Shown: positions 37,555 through 51,598 of the stretch, piece after piece
How the letters are laid out: each line of letters opens with the position of its first letter
Numbering within the stretch: position 1 is the stretch's first letter
Source of the DNA: Phocoena phocoena
Taxonomy: Eukaryota; Chordata; Mammalia; Artiodactyla; Phocoenidae
Assembly (NCBI RefSeq): GCF_963924675.1
Contig: NW_027077457.1
Coordinates: 124,001-188,000 of the forward strand
Direction: 5' to 3'
Length of the DNA stretch: 64,000 nucleotides
The notes under the pieces: generated by a model
What the model was told of the DNA's origin: nothing
The model's input: only the letters and a program-made list of their open reading frames with translations
Databases searched by the model: none
Translations under genes and position numbers: made by a program

Positions 37555-39301
37555 TTGGCCAAAAAGGGCGTATGCGTTTTTTCCTGAATATATTCAGGAA
37601 AAAACGCATACGCCCTTTTTGGCCAAACAAGCAAGCCTGTAAAGGAAATCTGCACTACAATGAAGTCTCACTGCCCCCCGGGCAAAAGGGCCATCTGAAA
37701 AAAGTGTAAAATCTAGAAAGGTAGGACAGGATATGGAGAAGAGGGAGCCTTGTTATGCTGATTGGCAGGATGTAAATTGCCAACAGCCACCCTGGAGAAG
37801 TGTATGATGTTTCCTGAAACACGTAAGAAACAAAGCAACACAGCCTATGGCAATTGCACTTATGGTCCTATTCCTTAGGGAAATTAAAATCAAAAACAGA
37901 GAGCCACCCCAAAGTTTGGGACGGCTGTGTTCCCAAGAAGCTCGTCTACAGTACCAGGTAAATATCCCAGAAAGTAAAAATTGGATAAAGAAGTTGTGGC
38001 ACGTACGTGCAATGCAGTAGCACTCAGCAATGAAATCTGTGTCATCAGGCCCGTAGCGGCATAGTGAGTGGATGCAGGTACGGTGATTCTACGTGAACTA
38101 CGTCACACAGAAAAAGAAACATCATAAGATATCACTAATACACGGAATGTAAACTTGACTACACATGAACTGAATTACAAAACAGAACAGGGTCTCAAAT
38201 TTAGAAAACCAACTAGTGCTTGCTTATGGGGAAAGGTGCCTTGGGGTGCTGCATAAAACCAGAGACTGAAATTAGCACAGATAACATTCCATAAGCCAAA
38301 TATGTAATAGACAAGACATACTCCTTGCTCAACGAAATGGACTCAACACCACATATTGAACGCCTAGGAATATACCTGACTAGGAAGAATCTTAAAACCC
38401 ATGGATATATATGTCTCCGTAAGAGAATCAAGCGTGTGTACAGCGGCCGAAACGCAGCAGTGAAAATTCTATAAATCCCATTATCAAAATAAATTTCGAA
38501 AACAAAACACAAAGACAGTGAAATAGAGAGCAATTCTTAAATAATTCCCTCAGGGCATGTGATGCAACCGGGATTGACCACATCTACACCCAGAGCTGGT
38601 TGAGACATAAGGCTGGACACTTCAGGTTGATAGCATTGGTGAGTTTCGGTGAGCAAATACAGACCCTTTGAAGTCATACTGCATGGTACCTATTCCATGG
38701 GCCCCAACTCTTCATGTTCAAGGGATTCTTCCTCCAGCTAAAACATGCATGGGAAACCCACATTATGGTCCACCGTGTGATTGGGAAACGATTTAAAATG
38801 CATCTCAGTTTTCGTATCCTGGTCCTCGGGTTCACCATTCCAGATTCTTTACTAACACTCTCCCTGCTTGGAGAGTCAGTGCCTTTAACCTCCTGTTTGG
38901 CACAGCTTGCAATTTCTGTGCAAGATGAACAGGAATAGGGAGAACCAATGAGAGACTAGCTGTAGGTGTCTGCACGGGCAAATGTAACGCTCATTTCCCA
39001 CCAGGAAGAGGAATTAACCAAAGGCTCACCATGCCCTGCCGGAAACAGATTAGGGCCTGAAGCAATCCTGTGGTTTTGTGCCCAGCTCACAAGAAAGCGA
39101 GTTGAAGAAAGGAGCTCAGGGGCACTGTAATTCACAAACCTGCAGAGTTATAAATGACAGCTATCCTCCAAAAATATATTGAAGGAAGCCTGCGAAGGGG
39201 ACATGAAAGCGAGGCAGAATTTCAGGAAAACGATTGCAGGGGGTAGACTGGAATCGCCCTGAAAGCATAGGAAAAGACGCAGAACGTCGACAATGATGCA
39301 C
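37555..39301 (+). repeat. Satellite unit 18 (1747 bp)
   Basis: Palindrome 37555-37626, perfect except for the outer edge. L1 part about 37627-38514. Type B, but the ORF2 frame has a TAG at gcagtagcactc. Confidence 0.9.
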
Positions 39302-41047
39302 TTGGCCAAAAGGGCGTATGCGTTTTTTCCTGAATATATTCAGGAAAAAACGCATACGCCCTTTTTAGCCAACCAAGCAAGCCTGTAAAGGAAATCTGAA
39401 CTACAATGCAGTCTCACTGCCCCCCGAGCAAAAGGGCCATCTGAAAAAAGTGTAAAATCCAGAAAGGTAGGACAGGATATGGAGAACAGGGAGCCTTGTT
39501 ATGCTGATTGGCAGGATGTTAATTGCCAGCAGCCACCCTGGAGAAGTGTATGGTGTTTCCTGAAACACGTAAGAAACAAAGCAACACAGCCTATGGCACT
39601 TCCACTTATGGTCCTATAGCTTATGGAAATTAAAATCTAAAACAGACAGCCACCCCAATATTTGGGACGGCTGTGTTCACAAGAAGCTCGTCTACAGTAT
39701 CAGGTAAATATCCCAGAAAGCAAAAAATGGATAAAGAAGTTGTGGCACGTACGTACAATGCAATATCACTCAGCAATGAAATCTGTGTCATCAGGCCCGT
39801 AGCGACATAGTGAGTGGATGCAGGTACGGTGATTCTACGTGAACTACGTCACACAGAAAAAGAAACATCATAAGATATCACTAATACACGGAATGTAAAC
39901 TTGACTACACATGAACTGAATTACAAAACAGAACACGGTTTCAAATTTAGAAAAGCAACTAGTGCTTGCTTATGGGGAAAGGTGCATTGGGGTGCTGCAT
40001 AAAACCAGAGACTGAAATTAGCACAGATAACTTTCCATAAGCCAAATATGTAATAGACAAGACCTACTCCTTGCTCAACTAAATGGACCCAACTCCACAT
40101 ATTCAACGCCTAGGAATATACCTGACTAGGGAGAATCTTAAAACCCATGGATATATATGTCTCCGTAAGAGAATCAAGCATGTGTACAGCAGCCGAAACG
40201 CAGCAGTGAAAATCCGATAAATACCATTATCAAAATAAATTTCGAAAACAAAACACAAAGAAAGTGAAATAGAGAGCAATTCCTAAATAATTCACTCAGG
40301 GCATGTGATGCAACCGGGATTGACCACATCTACACCCAGAGCTGGTTGAGACATAAGGCTGGACACTTCAGGCTGATAGCATTGGTGAGTTTCGGTGAGC
40401 AAATGCAGACCCTTTGAAGTCATACTGCATGGTACCCATTCCATGGGTCCCAACTCTCCAGGTTCAAGGGATTCTTCCTCCAGCTAAAACATGCATGGGA
40501 AACCCAGAGTATCGTCCACCGTGTGATTGGGAAACGATTTAAAATGCATCTCAGTTTTCGTATCCTGGTCCTCGGGTTCACAATTCCAGATGCTTTACTA
40601 ACAATCTCCCTGCTTGGAGAGTCAGTGACTTTAAACTCCTGTTTGGCACAGCTGGCAATTTCTGTGCAAGATGAACAGGAATAGGGAGAACCAATGAGAG
40701 ACTTGCTGTAGGTGTCTGCACGGGCAAATGTAACGCTCATTTCCCAACAGGAAGAGGAATTAACCAAAGGCTCAGCATGCCCTGCCGGAAACAGATTAGG
40801 GCATGAAGCAATCCTGCGGTTTTGTGCCCAGCTCACAAGAAAGCGAGTTGAAGAAAGGAGCTCAGGGGCACTGTAATTCACAAACCTGCAGAATTATAAA
40901 TGACAGCTATCCTCCAAAAATATTTTGAAGTAAGCCTGCGAAGGGGACTTGAAAGCGGGGCAGAATTTCAGGAAAACGATTGCAGGGGGTAGACTGGAAT
41001 TGCCCTGAAAGCATAGGAAAAGAGACAGAACGTCGACAATGATGCAC
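39302..41047 (+). repeat. Satellite unit 19 (1746 bp)
   Basis: Palindrome 39302-39372, one A short on the left (ccaaaaggg) and with ttagcc on the right. L1 part about 39373-40261. Type A. Confidence 0.9.
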
Positions 41048-42794
41048 TTGGCCAAAAAGGGCGTATGCGTTTTTTCCTGAATATATTCAGGAAAAAACGC
41101 ATACGCCCATTGTGGCCAACCAAGCAAGCCTGTAAAGGAAATCTGCACTACAATGAAGTCTCACTGCCCCCCGGGCAAAAGGGCCATCTGAAAAAAGTGT
41201 AAAATCCAGAAAGGTAGGACAGGATATGGAGAACAGGGAGCCTTGTTATGCTGATTGGCAGGATGTAAATTGCCAGCAGCCACCCTGGAGAAGTGTATGG
41301 TGTTTCCTGAAACACGTAAGAAATAAAGCAACACAGCCTATGGCAATTGCACTTATGGTCCTATTCCTTAGGGAAATTAAAATCAAAAACAGAGAGCCAC
41401 CCCAAAGTTTGGGACGGCTGTGTTCCCAAGAAGCTCGTCTACAGTACCAGGTAAATATCCCAGAAAGCAAAAAATGGATAAAGAAGTTGTGGCACGTACG
41501 TGCAATGCAGTATCACTCAGCAATGAAATCTGTGTCATCAGGTCCGTAGCGGCATAGTGAGTGGATGCAGGTACGGTGATTCTACGTGAACTACGTCACA
41601 CAGAAAAAGAAACATCATAAGATATCACTAATACACGGAATGTAAACTTGACTACACATGAACTGAATTACAAAACAGAACAGGGTCTCAAATTTAGAAA
41701 ACCAACTAGTGCTTGCTTATGGGGAAAGGTGCCTTGGGGTGCTGCATAAAACCAGAGACTGAAATTAGCACAGATAACATTCCATAAGCCAAATATGTAA
41801 TAGACAAGACCTACTCCTTGCTCAACGAAATGGACCCAACACCACATATTCAACGCCTAGGAATATACCTGAATAGGAAGAATCTTAAAACCCATGGATA
41901 TATATGTCTCCGTAAGAGAATCAAGCGTGTGTACAGCGGCCGAAACGCAGCAGTGAAAATCCGATAAATCCCATTATCAAAATAAATTTCGAAAACAAAA
42001 CACAAAGACAGTGAAATAGAGAGCAATTCTTAAATAATTCACTCAGGGCATGTGATGCAACCGGGATTGACCACATCTACACCCAGAGCTGGTTGAGACA
42101 TAAGGCTGGACACTTCAGGTTGAAAGAATTGGTGAGTTTCGGTGAGCAAATGCAGACCCTTTGAAGTCATACTGCATGGTACCTATTCCATGGGTCCCAA
42201 CTCTTCAGGTTCAAGGGATTCTTCCTCCAGCTAAAACATGCATGGGAAACCCACAGTATGGTCCACCATGTGATTGGGAAACGATTTAAAATGCATCTCA
42301 GTTTTCATATCCTGGTCCTCGGGTTCACCATTCCAGATTCTTTACTAACACTCTCCCTGCTTGGAAAGTCAGTGCCTTTAACCTCCTGTTTGGCACAGCT
42401 TGTAATTTCTGTGCAAGATGAACAGGAATAGGGAGAACCAATGAGAGACTAGCTGTAGTTGTCTGCACGGGGAAATGTAACGCTCATTTCCCACCAGGAA
42501 GAGGAAATAACCAAAGGCTCCGTGTGCCCTGCCGGAAACAGATTAGGGCCTGAAGCAATCCTGCGGTTTTGTGCCCAGCTCAAAAGAAAGTGAGTTGAAA
42601 ACAGGAGCTCAGGGGCACTGTAATTCACAAACCTGCAGAGTTATAAATGACAGCTATCCTCCAAAAATATATTGAAGTAAGCCTGCGAAGGGGACTTGAA
42701 AGCGGGGCAGAATTTCAGGAAAACGATTGCAGGGGGTAGACTGGAATTGCCCTGAAAGCATAGGAAAAGAGGCAGAACGTCGACAATGACGCAA
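41048..42794 (+). repeat. Satellite unit 20 (1747 bp)
   Basis: Palindrome 41048-41119 with cccattgtgg on the right. L1 part about 41120-42007. Type B. From about 42,116 the sequence (ttcaggttgaaagaattgg) is repeated in unit 21. Confidence 0.9.
41226..41549 (+). pseudogene. L1 ORF2 C-terminal remnant, open frame
   Basis: 107 codons in the ORF2 frame, differing from the unit 8 copy by only a few residues. It ends at the same TAG after SGP. Confidence 0.8.
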
Positions 42795-44541
42795 TTGGCT
42801 AAAAAGGGCGTATGCGTTTTTTCCTGAATATATTCAGGAAAAAATGCATACGCCCTTTTTGGCCAGCCAAGCAAGCCTGTAAAGTAATTCTGCACTACAA
42901 TGAAGTCTCACTGCCCCCCGGGCAAAAGGGCCATCTGAAAAAAGTGTAAAATCCAGAAAGGTAGGACAGGATATGGAGAACAGGGAGCCTTGTTATGCTG
43001 ATTGGCAGGATGTAAATTGCCAACAGCCTCCCTGGAGAAGTGTATGGTGTTTACTGAAACACGTAAGAAACAAAGCAACACAGCCTATGGCAATTGCACT
43101 TATGGTCCTATTCCTTAGGGAAATTAAAATCAAAAACAGAGAGCCACCCCAAAGTTTGGGACGGCTGTGTTCACAAGAAGGTCGTCTACAGTATCAGGTA
43201 AATATCCCAGAAAGCAAAAAATAGATAAAGAAGTTGTGGCACGTACGTGCAATGCAGTATCACTCAGCAATGAAATCTGTGTCATCAGGCCCGTAGCGGC
43301 ATAGTGAGTGGATGCAGGTACGGTGATTCTACGTGAACTACGTCACACAGAAAAAGAAACATCATAAGATATCACTAATACACGGAATGTAAACTTGACT
43401 ACACGTGAACTGAATTACAAAACAGAACAGGGTCTCAAATTTAGAAAACCAACTAGTGCTTGCATATGGGGAAAGGTGCCTTGGGGTGCTGCATAAAACC
43501 AGAGACTGAAATTAGCACAGATAACATTCCATAAGCCAAATATGTAATAGACAAGACCTACTCCTTGCTCAACGAAATGGACCCAACACCACATATTCAA
43601 CGCCTAGGAATATACCTGACTAGGAAGAATCTTAAAACCCATGGATTTATATGTCTCCATAAGAGAATCAAGGGTGTGTACAGCGGCATAAACGCAGCAG
43701 TGAAAATCCGATAAATCCCATTATCAAAATAAATTTCAAAAACAAAACACAAAGACAGTGAAATAGAGAGCAATTCTTAAATAATTCACTCAGGGCATGT
43801 GATGCAACCGGGATTGACCACATCTACACCCAGAGCTGGTTGAGACATAAGGCTGGACACTTCAGGTTGAAAGAATTGGTGAGTTTCGGTGAGCAAATGC
43901 AGACCCTTTGAAGTCATACTGCATGGTACCTATTCCATGGGTCCCAACTCTTCAGGTTCAAGGGATTCTTCCTCCAGCTAAAACATGCATGGGAAACCCA
44001 CAGTATGGTCCACCATGTGATTGGGAAACGATTTAAAATGCATCTCAGTTTTCATATCCTGGTCCTCGGGTTCACCATTCCAGATTCTTTACTAACACTC
44101 TCCCTGCTTGGAAAGTCAGTGCCTTTAACCTCCTGTTTGGCACAGCTTGTAATTTCTGTGCAAGATGAACAGGAATAGGGAGAACCAATGAGAGACTAGC
44201 TGTAGTTGTCTGCACGGGGAAATGTAACGCTCATTTCCCACCAGGAAGAGGAAATAACCAAAGGCTCCGTGTGCCCTGCCGGAAACAGATTAGGGCCTGA
44301 AGCAATCCTGCGGTTTTGTGCCCAGCTCAAAAGAAAGTGAGTTGAAAACAGGAGCTCAGGGGCACTGTAATTCACAAACCTGCAGAGTTATAAATGACAG
44401 CTATCCTCCAAAAATATATTGAAGTAAGCCTGCGAAGGGGACTTGAAAGCGGGGCAGAATTTCAGGAAAACGATTGCAGGGGGTAGACTGGAATTGCCCT
44501 GAAAGCATAGGAAAAGAGGCAGAACGTCGACAATGACGCAA
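42795..44541 (+). repeat. Satellite unit 21 (1747 bp)
   Basis: Palindrome 42795-42866 with the same ttggctaa and tgcat changes as unit 8, and ggccag at the right edge. L1 part about 42867-43754. Type B. The ORF2 frame is cut at 43222-43224 (aaatagat). Confidence 0.9.
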
Positions 44542-46286
44542 TTGGCTAAAAAGGGCGTATGCGTTTTTTCCTGAATATATTCAGGAAAAAATGCATACGC
44601 CCTTTTTGGCCAACCAAGCAAGCCTGTAAAGTAATTCTGCACTACAATGAAGTCTCACTGCCCCCCGGGCAAAAGGGCCATCTGAAAAAAGTGTAAAATC
44701 CAGAAAGGTAGGACAGGATATGGAGAACAGGGAGCCTTGTTATGCTGATTGGCAGGATGTAAATTGCCAACAGCCTCCCTGGAGAAGTGTATGGTGTTTC
44801 CTGAAACAGGTAAGAAACAAAGCAACACAGCCTATGGCACTTCCACTTATGGTCCTATAGCTTACGGAAATTAAAATCAAAAACAGACAGCCACCCCAAT
44901 ATTTGGGACGGCTGTGTTCCCAAGAAGCTCGTCTACAGTATCAGGTAAATATCCCAGAAAGAAAAAATGGATAAAGAAGTTGTGGCACGTACGTACAATG
45001 CAATATCACTCAGAAATGAAATCTGTGTCATCAGGCCCGTAGCGGCATAGTGAGTGGATGCAGGCACGGTGATTCTACGTGAACTACGTCACACAGAAAA
45101 AGAAACATCATAAGATATCGCTAATACACGGAATGTAAACTTGACTACACGTGAACTGAATTACAAAACAGAACAGTGTATCAAATTTAGAAAACCAACT
45201 AGTGCTTGCTTATGGGAAAAGGTGCCTTGGGGTGCTGCATAAAACCAGAGACTTAAATTAGCACAGATAACTTTCCATAAGCCAAATATGTAATAGACAA
45301 GACCTACTCCTTGCTCAATGAAATGGACCCAACACCACATATTCAACGCCCAGGAATATACCTGACTAGGAAGAATCTTAAAACCCATGGATTTATATGT
45401 CTCCATAAGAGAATCAAGGGTGTGTACAGCGGCATAAACGCAGCAGTGAAAATCCGATAAATCCCATTATCAAAATAAATTTCGAAAACAAAACACAAAG
45501 ACAGTGAAATAGAGAGCAATTCTTAAATAATTCACTCAGGGCATGTGATGCAACCGGGATTTACCACATCTACACCCAGAGCTGGTTGAGACATAAGGCT
45601 GGACACTTCAGGCTGATAGCATTGGTGAGTTTCGGTGAGCAAATGCAGACCCTTTGAAGTCATACTTCATGGTACCCATTCCATGGGTCCCAACTCTCCA
45701 GGTTCAAGGCATTCTTCCTCCAGCTAAAACATGCATGGGAAACCCAGAGTATCGTCCACCGTGTGATTGGGAAACGATTTAAAATGCATCTCAGTTTTCG
45801 TACCCTGGTCCTCGGGTTCACCATTCCAGATGCTTTACTAACACTCTCCCCGCTTGGAGAGTCAGTGCCTTTAACCTCCTGTTTGGCACAGCTTGCAATT
45901 TCTGTGCAAGATGAACAGGAATAGGGAGAACCAATGAGAGACTAGCTGTAGGTGTCTGCACGGGCAAATGTAACGCTCATTGCCGACCAGGAAGAGAAAT
46001 TAAACAAAGGCTCAGCGTGCCCTGCTGAAAACAGATTAGGGCCTGATGCAATCCAGCGGTTTTGTGCCCAGCTCACAAGAAAGCGAGTTGAAGAAAGGAG
46101 CTCAGGGGCACTGTAATTCACAAACCTGCAGAGTTATAAATGACAGCTATCCTCCAAAAATATATTGAAGTAAGCCTGCGAAGGGGACTTGAAAGCGGGG
46201 CAGAATTTCAGGAAAACCATTGCAGGGGTAGACTGGAATTGCCCTGAAAGCATAGGAAAAGAGGCAGAACGTCGACAATGATGCAC
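44542..46286 (+). repeat. Satellite unit 22 (1745 bp), mosaic
   Basis: Palindrome 44542-44613 and bases to about 44,797 match unit 21. From 44808 the unit matches unit 9, with a short unit 8-like patch at about 45375-45477. L1 part about 44614-45500. Type A in the diagnostic part. Confidence 0.9.
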
Positions 46287-48032
46287 TTGGCCAAAAAGGG
46301 CGTATGCGATTTTTCCTGAATATATTCAGGAAAAAACGCATACGCCCTTTTTGGCCAACCAAGCAAGCCTGTAAAGGAAATCTGCACTATAATGAAGTCT
46401 CACTGCCCCCCGGGCAAAAGGGCCATCTGAAAAAAGTGTAAAATACAGAAAGGTACGACAGGATATGGAGAACAGGGAGCCTTGTTATGCTGATTGGCAG
46501 GATGTAAATTGCCAGCAGCCACCCTGGAGAAGTGTATGGTGTTTCCTGAACCACGTAAGAAACAAAGCAACACAGCCTATGGCACTTCCACTTATGGTCC
46601 TATAGCTTATGGAAATTAAAATCAAAAACAGACAGCCACCCCAATATTTGGGTCGGCTGTGTTCACAAGAAGCTCGTCTACAGTATCAGGTAAATATCCC
46701 AGAAAGCAAAAAATGGATAAAGAAGTTGTGGCACGTACGTGCAATGCAATATCACTCAGCAATGAAATCTGTGTCATCAGGCCCGTAGCGGCATAGTGAG
46801 TGGATGCAGGTACGGTGATTCTACGTGAACTACGTCACACAGAAAAAGAAACATCATAATATATCACTAATACACGGAATGTAAACTTGACTACACATGA
46901 ACTGAATTACAAAACAGAACAGGGTCTCAAATTTAGAAAACCAAGTAGTGCTTGCTTATGGGGAAAGGTGCCTTGGGGTGCTGCATAAAACCAGAGACTG
47001 AAATTAGCACAGATAACTTTCCATAAGCCAAATATGTAATAGACAAGACCTACTCCTTTCTCAACGAAATGGACCCAACACCACATATTCAACGCCTAGG
47101 AATATACCTTACTAGGAAGAATCTTAAAACCCATGGATATATATGTCTCCGTTAGAGAATCAAGCGTGTGTACAGCGGCCGAAACGCAGCAGTGAAAATC
47201 CGATAAATCCCATTATCAAAATAAATTTCGAAAACAAAACACAAAGACAGTGAAATAGAGAGCAATTCTTAAATAATTCACTCAGGGCATGTGATGCAAC
47301 CGGGATTGACCACATCTACACCCAGAGCTGGTTGAGACATAAGGCTGGACACTTCAGGCTGATAGGATTGGTGAGTTTCGGTGAGCAAATGCAGACCCTT
47401 TGAAGTCATACTGCATGGTACCCATTCCATGGGTCCCAACTCTCCAGGTTCAAGGGATTCTTCCTCCAGCTAAAACATGCATGGGAAACCCAGAGTATTT
47501 TCCACCGTGTGATTGGGAAACGATTTAAAATGCATCTCAGTTTTCGAATCCTGGTCCTCGGGTTCATCATTCCAGATGCCTTACTAACACTCTCCCCGCT
47601 TGGAGAATAAGTGCCTTTAACCTCCTCTTTTGCACAGCTTGCAATTTCTGTGCAAGATGAACAGGAATAGGGAGAACCAATGAGAGACTAGCTGTAGTTG
47701 TCTGCGCGGGCAAATGTAACGCTCATTGCTCACCAGGAAGAGGAATTAACCAAAGGCTCAGCATGCCCTGACGGAAACAGATTAGGGCCTGAAGCAATCC
47801 TGCGGTTTTGTGCCCAGCTCACAAGAAAGCGAGTTGAAGAAAGGAGCTCAGGGGCACTGTAATTCACAAACCTGCAGAATTATAAATGACAGCTATCCTC
47901 CAAAAATATATTGAAGTAAGCCTGCGAAGGGGACTTGAAAGCGGGGCAGAATTTCAGGAAAACCATTGCAGGGGTAGACTGGAATTGCCCTGAAAGCATA
48001 GGAAAAGAGGCAGAACGTCGACAATGATGCAC
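46287..48032 (+). repeat. Satellite unit 23 (1746 bp)
   Basis: Palindrome 46287-46358, same as unit 10. L1 part about 46359-47246. Type A. Differences from unit 10 are few, for example cataatatatc near 46,855. Confidence 0.9.
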
Positions 48033-49780
48033 TTGGCCAAAAAGGGCGTATGCGATTTTTCCTGAATATATTCAGGAAAAAACGCATACGCCCTTTTTGG
48101 CCAACCAAGCAAGCCTGTAAAGGAAATCTGCACTATAATGAAGTCTCACTGCCCCCCGGGCAAAAGGGCCATCTGAAAAAAGTGTAAAATACAGAAAGGT
48201 ACGACAGGATATGGAGAACAGGGAGCCTTGTTATGCTGATTGGCAGGATGTAAATTGCCAGCAGCCACCCTGGAGAAGTGTATGGTGTTTCCTGAACCAC
48301 GTAAGAAACAAAGCAACACAGCCTATGGCACTTCCACTTATGGTCCTATAGCTTATGGAAATTAAAATCAAAAACAGACAGCCACCCCAATATTTGGGTC
48401 GGCTGTGTTCACAAGAAGCTCGTCTACAGTACCAGGTAAATATCCCAGAAAGCAAAAAATGGATAAAGAAGTTGTGGCAGGTACGTACAATGCATTATCA
48501 CTCAGCAATGAAATCTGTGTCATCAGGCTCGTAGCGGCATAGTGAGTGGATGCAGGTACGGTGATTCTACGTGAACTACGTCACACAGAAAAAGAAACAT
48601 CATAAGATATCACTAATACACGGAATGTAAACTTGACTACACATGAACTGAATTACAAAACAGAACAGGGTCTCAAATTTAGAAAACCAACTAGTGCTTG
48701 CTTATGGGGAAAGGTGCCTTGGGGTGCTGCATAAAACCAGAGACTGAAATTAGCACAGATAACATTCCATAAGCCAAATATGTAATAGACAAGACCTACT
48801 CCTTGCTCAACGAAATGGACTCAACACCACATTTTCAACACCTAAGCATATACCTGACTAGGAAGAATCTTAAAACCCATGGATAGATATGTCTCCGTAA
48901 GAGAATCAAGCATGTGTACAGCGGCCGAAACGCAGCAGTGAGAATCAGATAAATCCCATTATCAAAATAAATTTCGAAAACAAAACACAAAGACAGTGAA
49001 GTACAGAGCAATTCTTAAATAATTCACTCAGGGCATGTGATGCAACCGGGATTGACCACATCTACACCCAGAGCTGGTTGAGACATAAGTCTGGACACTT
49101 CAGGCTGATAGCATTGGTGAGTATCGGGGAGCAAATGCAGACCCTTTGAAGTCATACTGAATGGTACCCAATTCCATGGGTCCCAACACTCCAGGTTCAA
49201 GGCATTCTTCCTCCAGCTAAAACATGCATGGGAAACACAGAGTATAGTACACCGTGAGATTGGGAAACGATTTAAAATGGATCTCAGTTTTCGTATCCTT
49301 CTCCTCGGGTTCACCATTCCAGACGCATTACTAACACTCTCCCCGCTTGGAGAGTCAGTGCCTTTAACCTCCTGTTTGGCACAGTTTGCAAATTCTGTGC
49401 AAGATGAACAGGAATAGGGAGAACCAATGAGAGACTAGCTGTAGGTGTCTGCACGGGCAAATGTAACACTCATTGCCCACCAGGAAGAGGAATTAAACAA
49501 AGGCTCAGTGTGCCCTGCTGGAAACAGATTAGGACCTGAAGCAATCCGGCGGTTTTATGCACAGCTCACAAGAAAGCGAGTTGAAGAAAGGAGCTCAGGG
49601 GCACTGTAATTCACAAACCTGAAGAGTTATAATTGACAGCCATACTCCAAAAATATATTGAAGTAAGCCTGCGAAGGGGACTTGAAAGCGGGGCAGAATT
49701 TAAGGAAAAAGATTGCAGGAGGTAGACTGGAATTGCCCTGAAAGCATAGGAAAAGAGACACAATGTCGACAATGATGCCC
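48033..49780 (+). repeat. Satellite unit 24 (1748 bp)
   Basis: Palindrome 48033-48104, same as unit 11. L1 part about 48105-48992. Type A. Matches unit 11 up to 49384, then switches to the unit 31 type. Confidence 0.9.
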
Positions 49781-51526
49781 TTGGCCAAGAAGGGCGTATG
49801 CGTTTTTTCCCGAATATATTCAGGAAAAAACGCATATGCACTTTTTGGCCAACCAAACAAGCCTGTAAAGGAAATCTGCACTACAATGAAGTCTCACTGC
49901 CCCCCTGGCAAAAGGGCCATCTGAAAAAAGTGTAAAATCCAGAAAGGTAGGACAGGATATGTAGAACAGGGAGCCTTGTTATGTTGATTGGCAGGATGTA
50001 AATTGCCAGCAGCCACCCTGGAGACGTGTATGGTGCTTCCTGAAAAACGTAAGAAACAAACCAACACAGCCTATGGCACTTCCACTTATGGTCCTATAGC
50101 TTACGGAAATTAAAATCAAAAACAGACAGCCACCCCAATATTTGGGACGGCTGTGTTCAAAAGAAGCTCGTCTACAGTATCAGGTAAATATCCCAGAAAG
50201 CAAAAAATGGATAAAGATGTTGTGGCACGTACGTACAATGCAATATCACTCAGCAATGAAATCTGTGTCATCAGGACCGTAGCGGCATAGTGAGTGGATG
50301 CAGGTACGGTGATTCTACGTGAACTACGTCACACAGAAAAACAAACATCATAAGATATCACTAATACACGGAATGTAAACTTGACTACACATGAACTGAA
50401 TTACAAAACAGAACAGGGTCTCAAATTTAGAAAACCAACTAGTGCTTGCTTATGGGGAAAGTTGCCTTGGAGTGCTGCATAAAACCAGAGACTGAAATTA
50501 GCACAGATAACATTCCATAAGCCAAATATGTAATAGACAAGACCTACTCCTTGCTCACGAAATGGACTCAACACCACATATTCAACGCCTAGGAATATAC
50601 CTGACTAGGAAGAATCTTAAAACCCATGGATATATATGTCACCGTAAGAGAACCAAGCGTGTGTACAGCGGCTGAAACGCAGCAGTGATAATCCGATAAA
50701 TCCCATTATCAAAATAAATTTCGAAAACAAAACACAAAGACAGTGAAATAGAGAGCAATTCTTAAATAATTCACTCAGGGCATGTGATGCAACCGGGATT
50801 GACCACATCTACACCCAGAGCTGGTTGAGACATAAGGCTGGACACTTCCGGCGGATAGCATTGGTGAGTTTCGGTGAGCAAATGCAGACCCTTTGAAGTC
50901 ATACTGCATGGTACCCATTCCATGGGTCCCAACTCTCCAGGTTCAAGGGATTCTTCCTCCAGCTAAAACATGCATGGGAAACCCAGAGTATCGTCCACCG
51001 TGTGATTGGGAAATGATTTAAAATGCATCTCAGTTTTCGTATCCTGGTCCTCGGGTTCACCATTCCAGATGCTTTACTAACACTCTCCCCGCTTGGAGAG
51101 TCAGTGCCCTTAACCTCCTCTTTGACACAGCTTGCAATTTCTGTGCAAGATGAACAGGAATAGGGAGAACCAATGAGAGACTAGCTGTAGGTGTCTGCAC
51201 AGGCAAATGTAACGCTCATTGCCCACCAGGAAGAGGAATTAACCAAAGGCTCAGCATGCCCTGCCGGAAACAGATTAGGGCATGAAGCAATCCTGCGGTT
51301 TTTTGCCCAGCTCTCAAGAAAGCGAGTTGAAGAAAGGAGCTCAGGGGCACTGTAATTCACAAACCTGCAGAATTATAAATGACAGCTATCCTCCAAAAAT
51401 ATTTTGAAGTAAGCCTGCGAAGGGGACTTGAAAGCGGGGCAGAATTTCAGGAAAACGATTGCAGGGGGTAGACTGGAATTGCCCTGAAAGCATAGGAAAA
51501 GAGGCAGAACGTCTACAATGATGCAC
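49781..51526 (+). repeat. Satellite unit 25 (1746 bp)
   Basis: Palindrome 49781-49852 with several unpaired changes (ccaagaaggg, ttcccgaa, catatgcact). L1 part about 49853-50740. Type A. Nearly identical to unit 32 (offset 12,232). Confidence 0.9.
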
Positions 51527-51598
51527 TTGGCCAAAAAGTGCGTATGCGTTTTTTCCTGAATATATTCAGGAAAAAACGCATACGCACTTTTTGGCCAG
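51527..51598. repeat. 72-bp palindrome with a paired G:C to T:A change
   Basis: The left arm reads aaaaagtgcg and the right arm cgcacttttt, so the two arms carry complementary changes relative to the common agggcg/cgccct form. The outermost right base is changed (ggccag). Confidence 0.88.
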
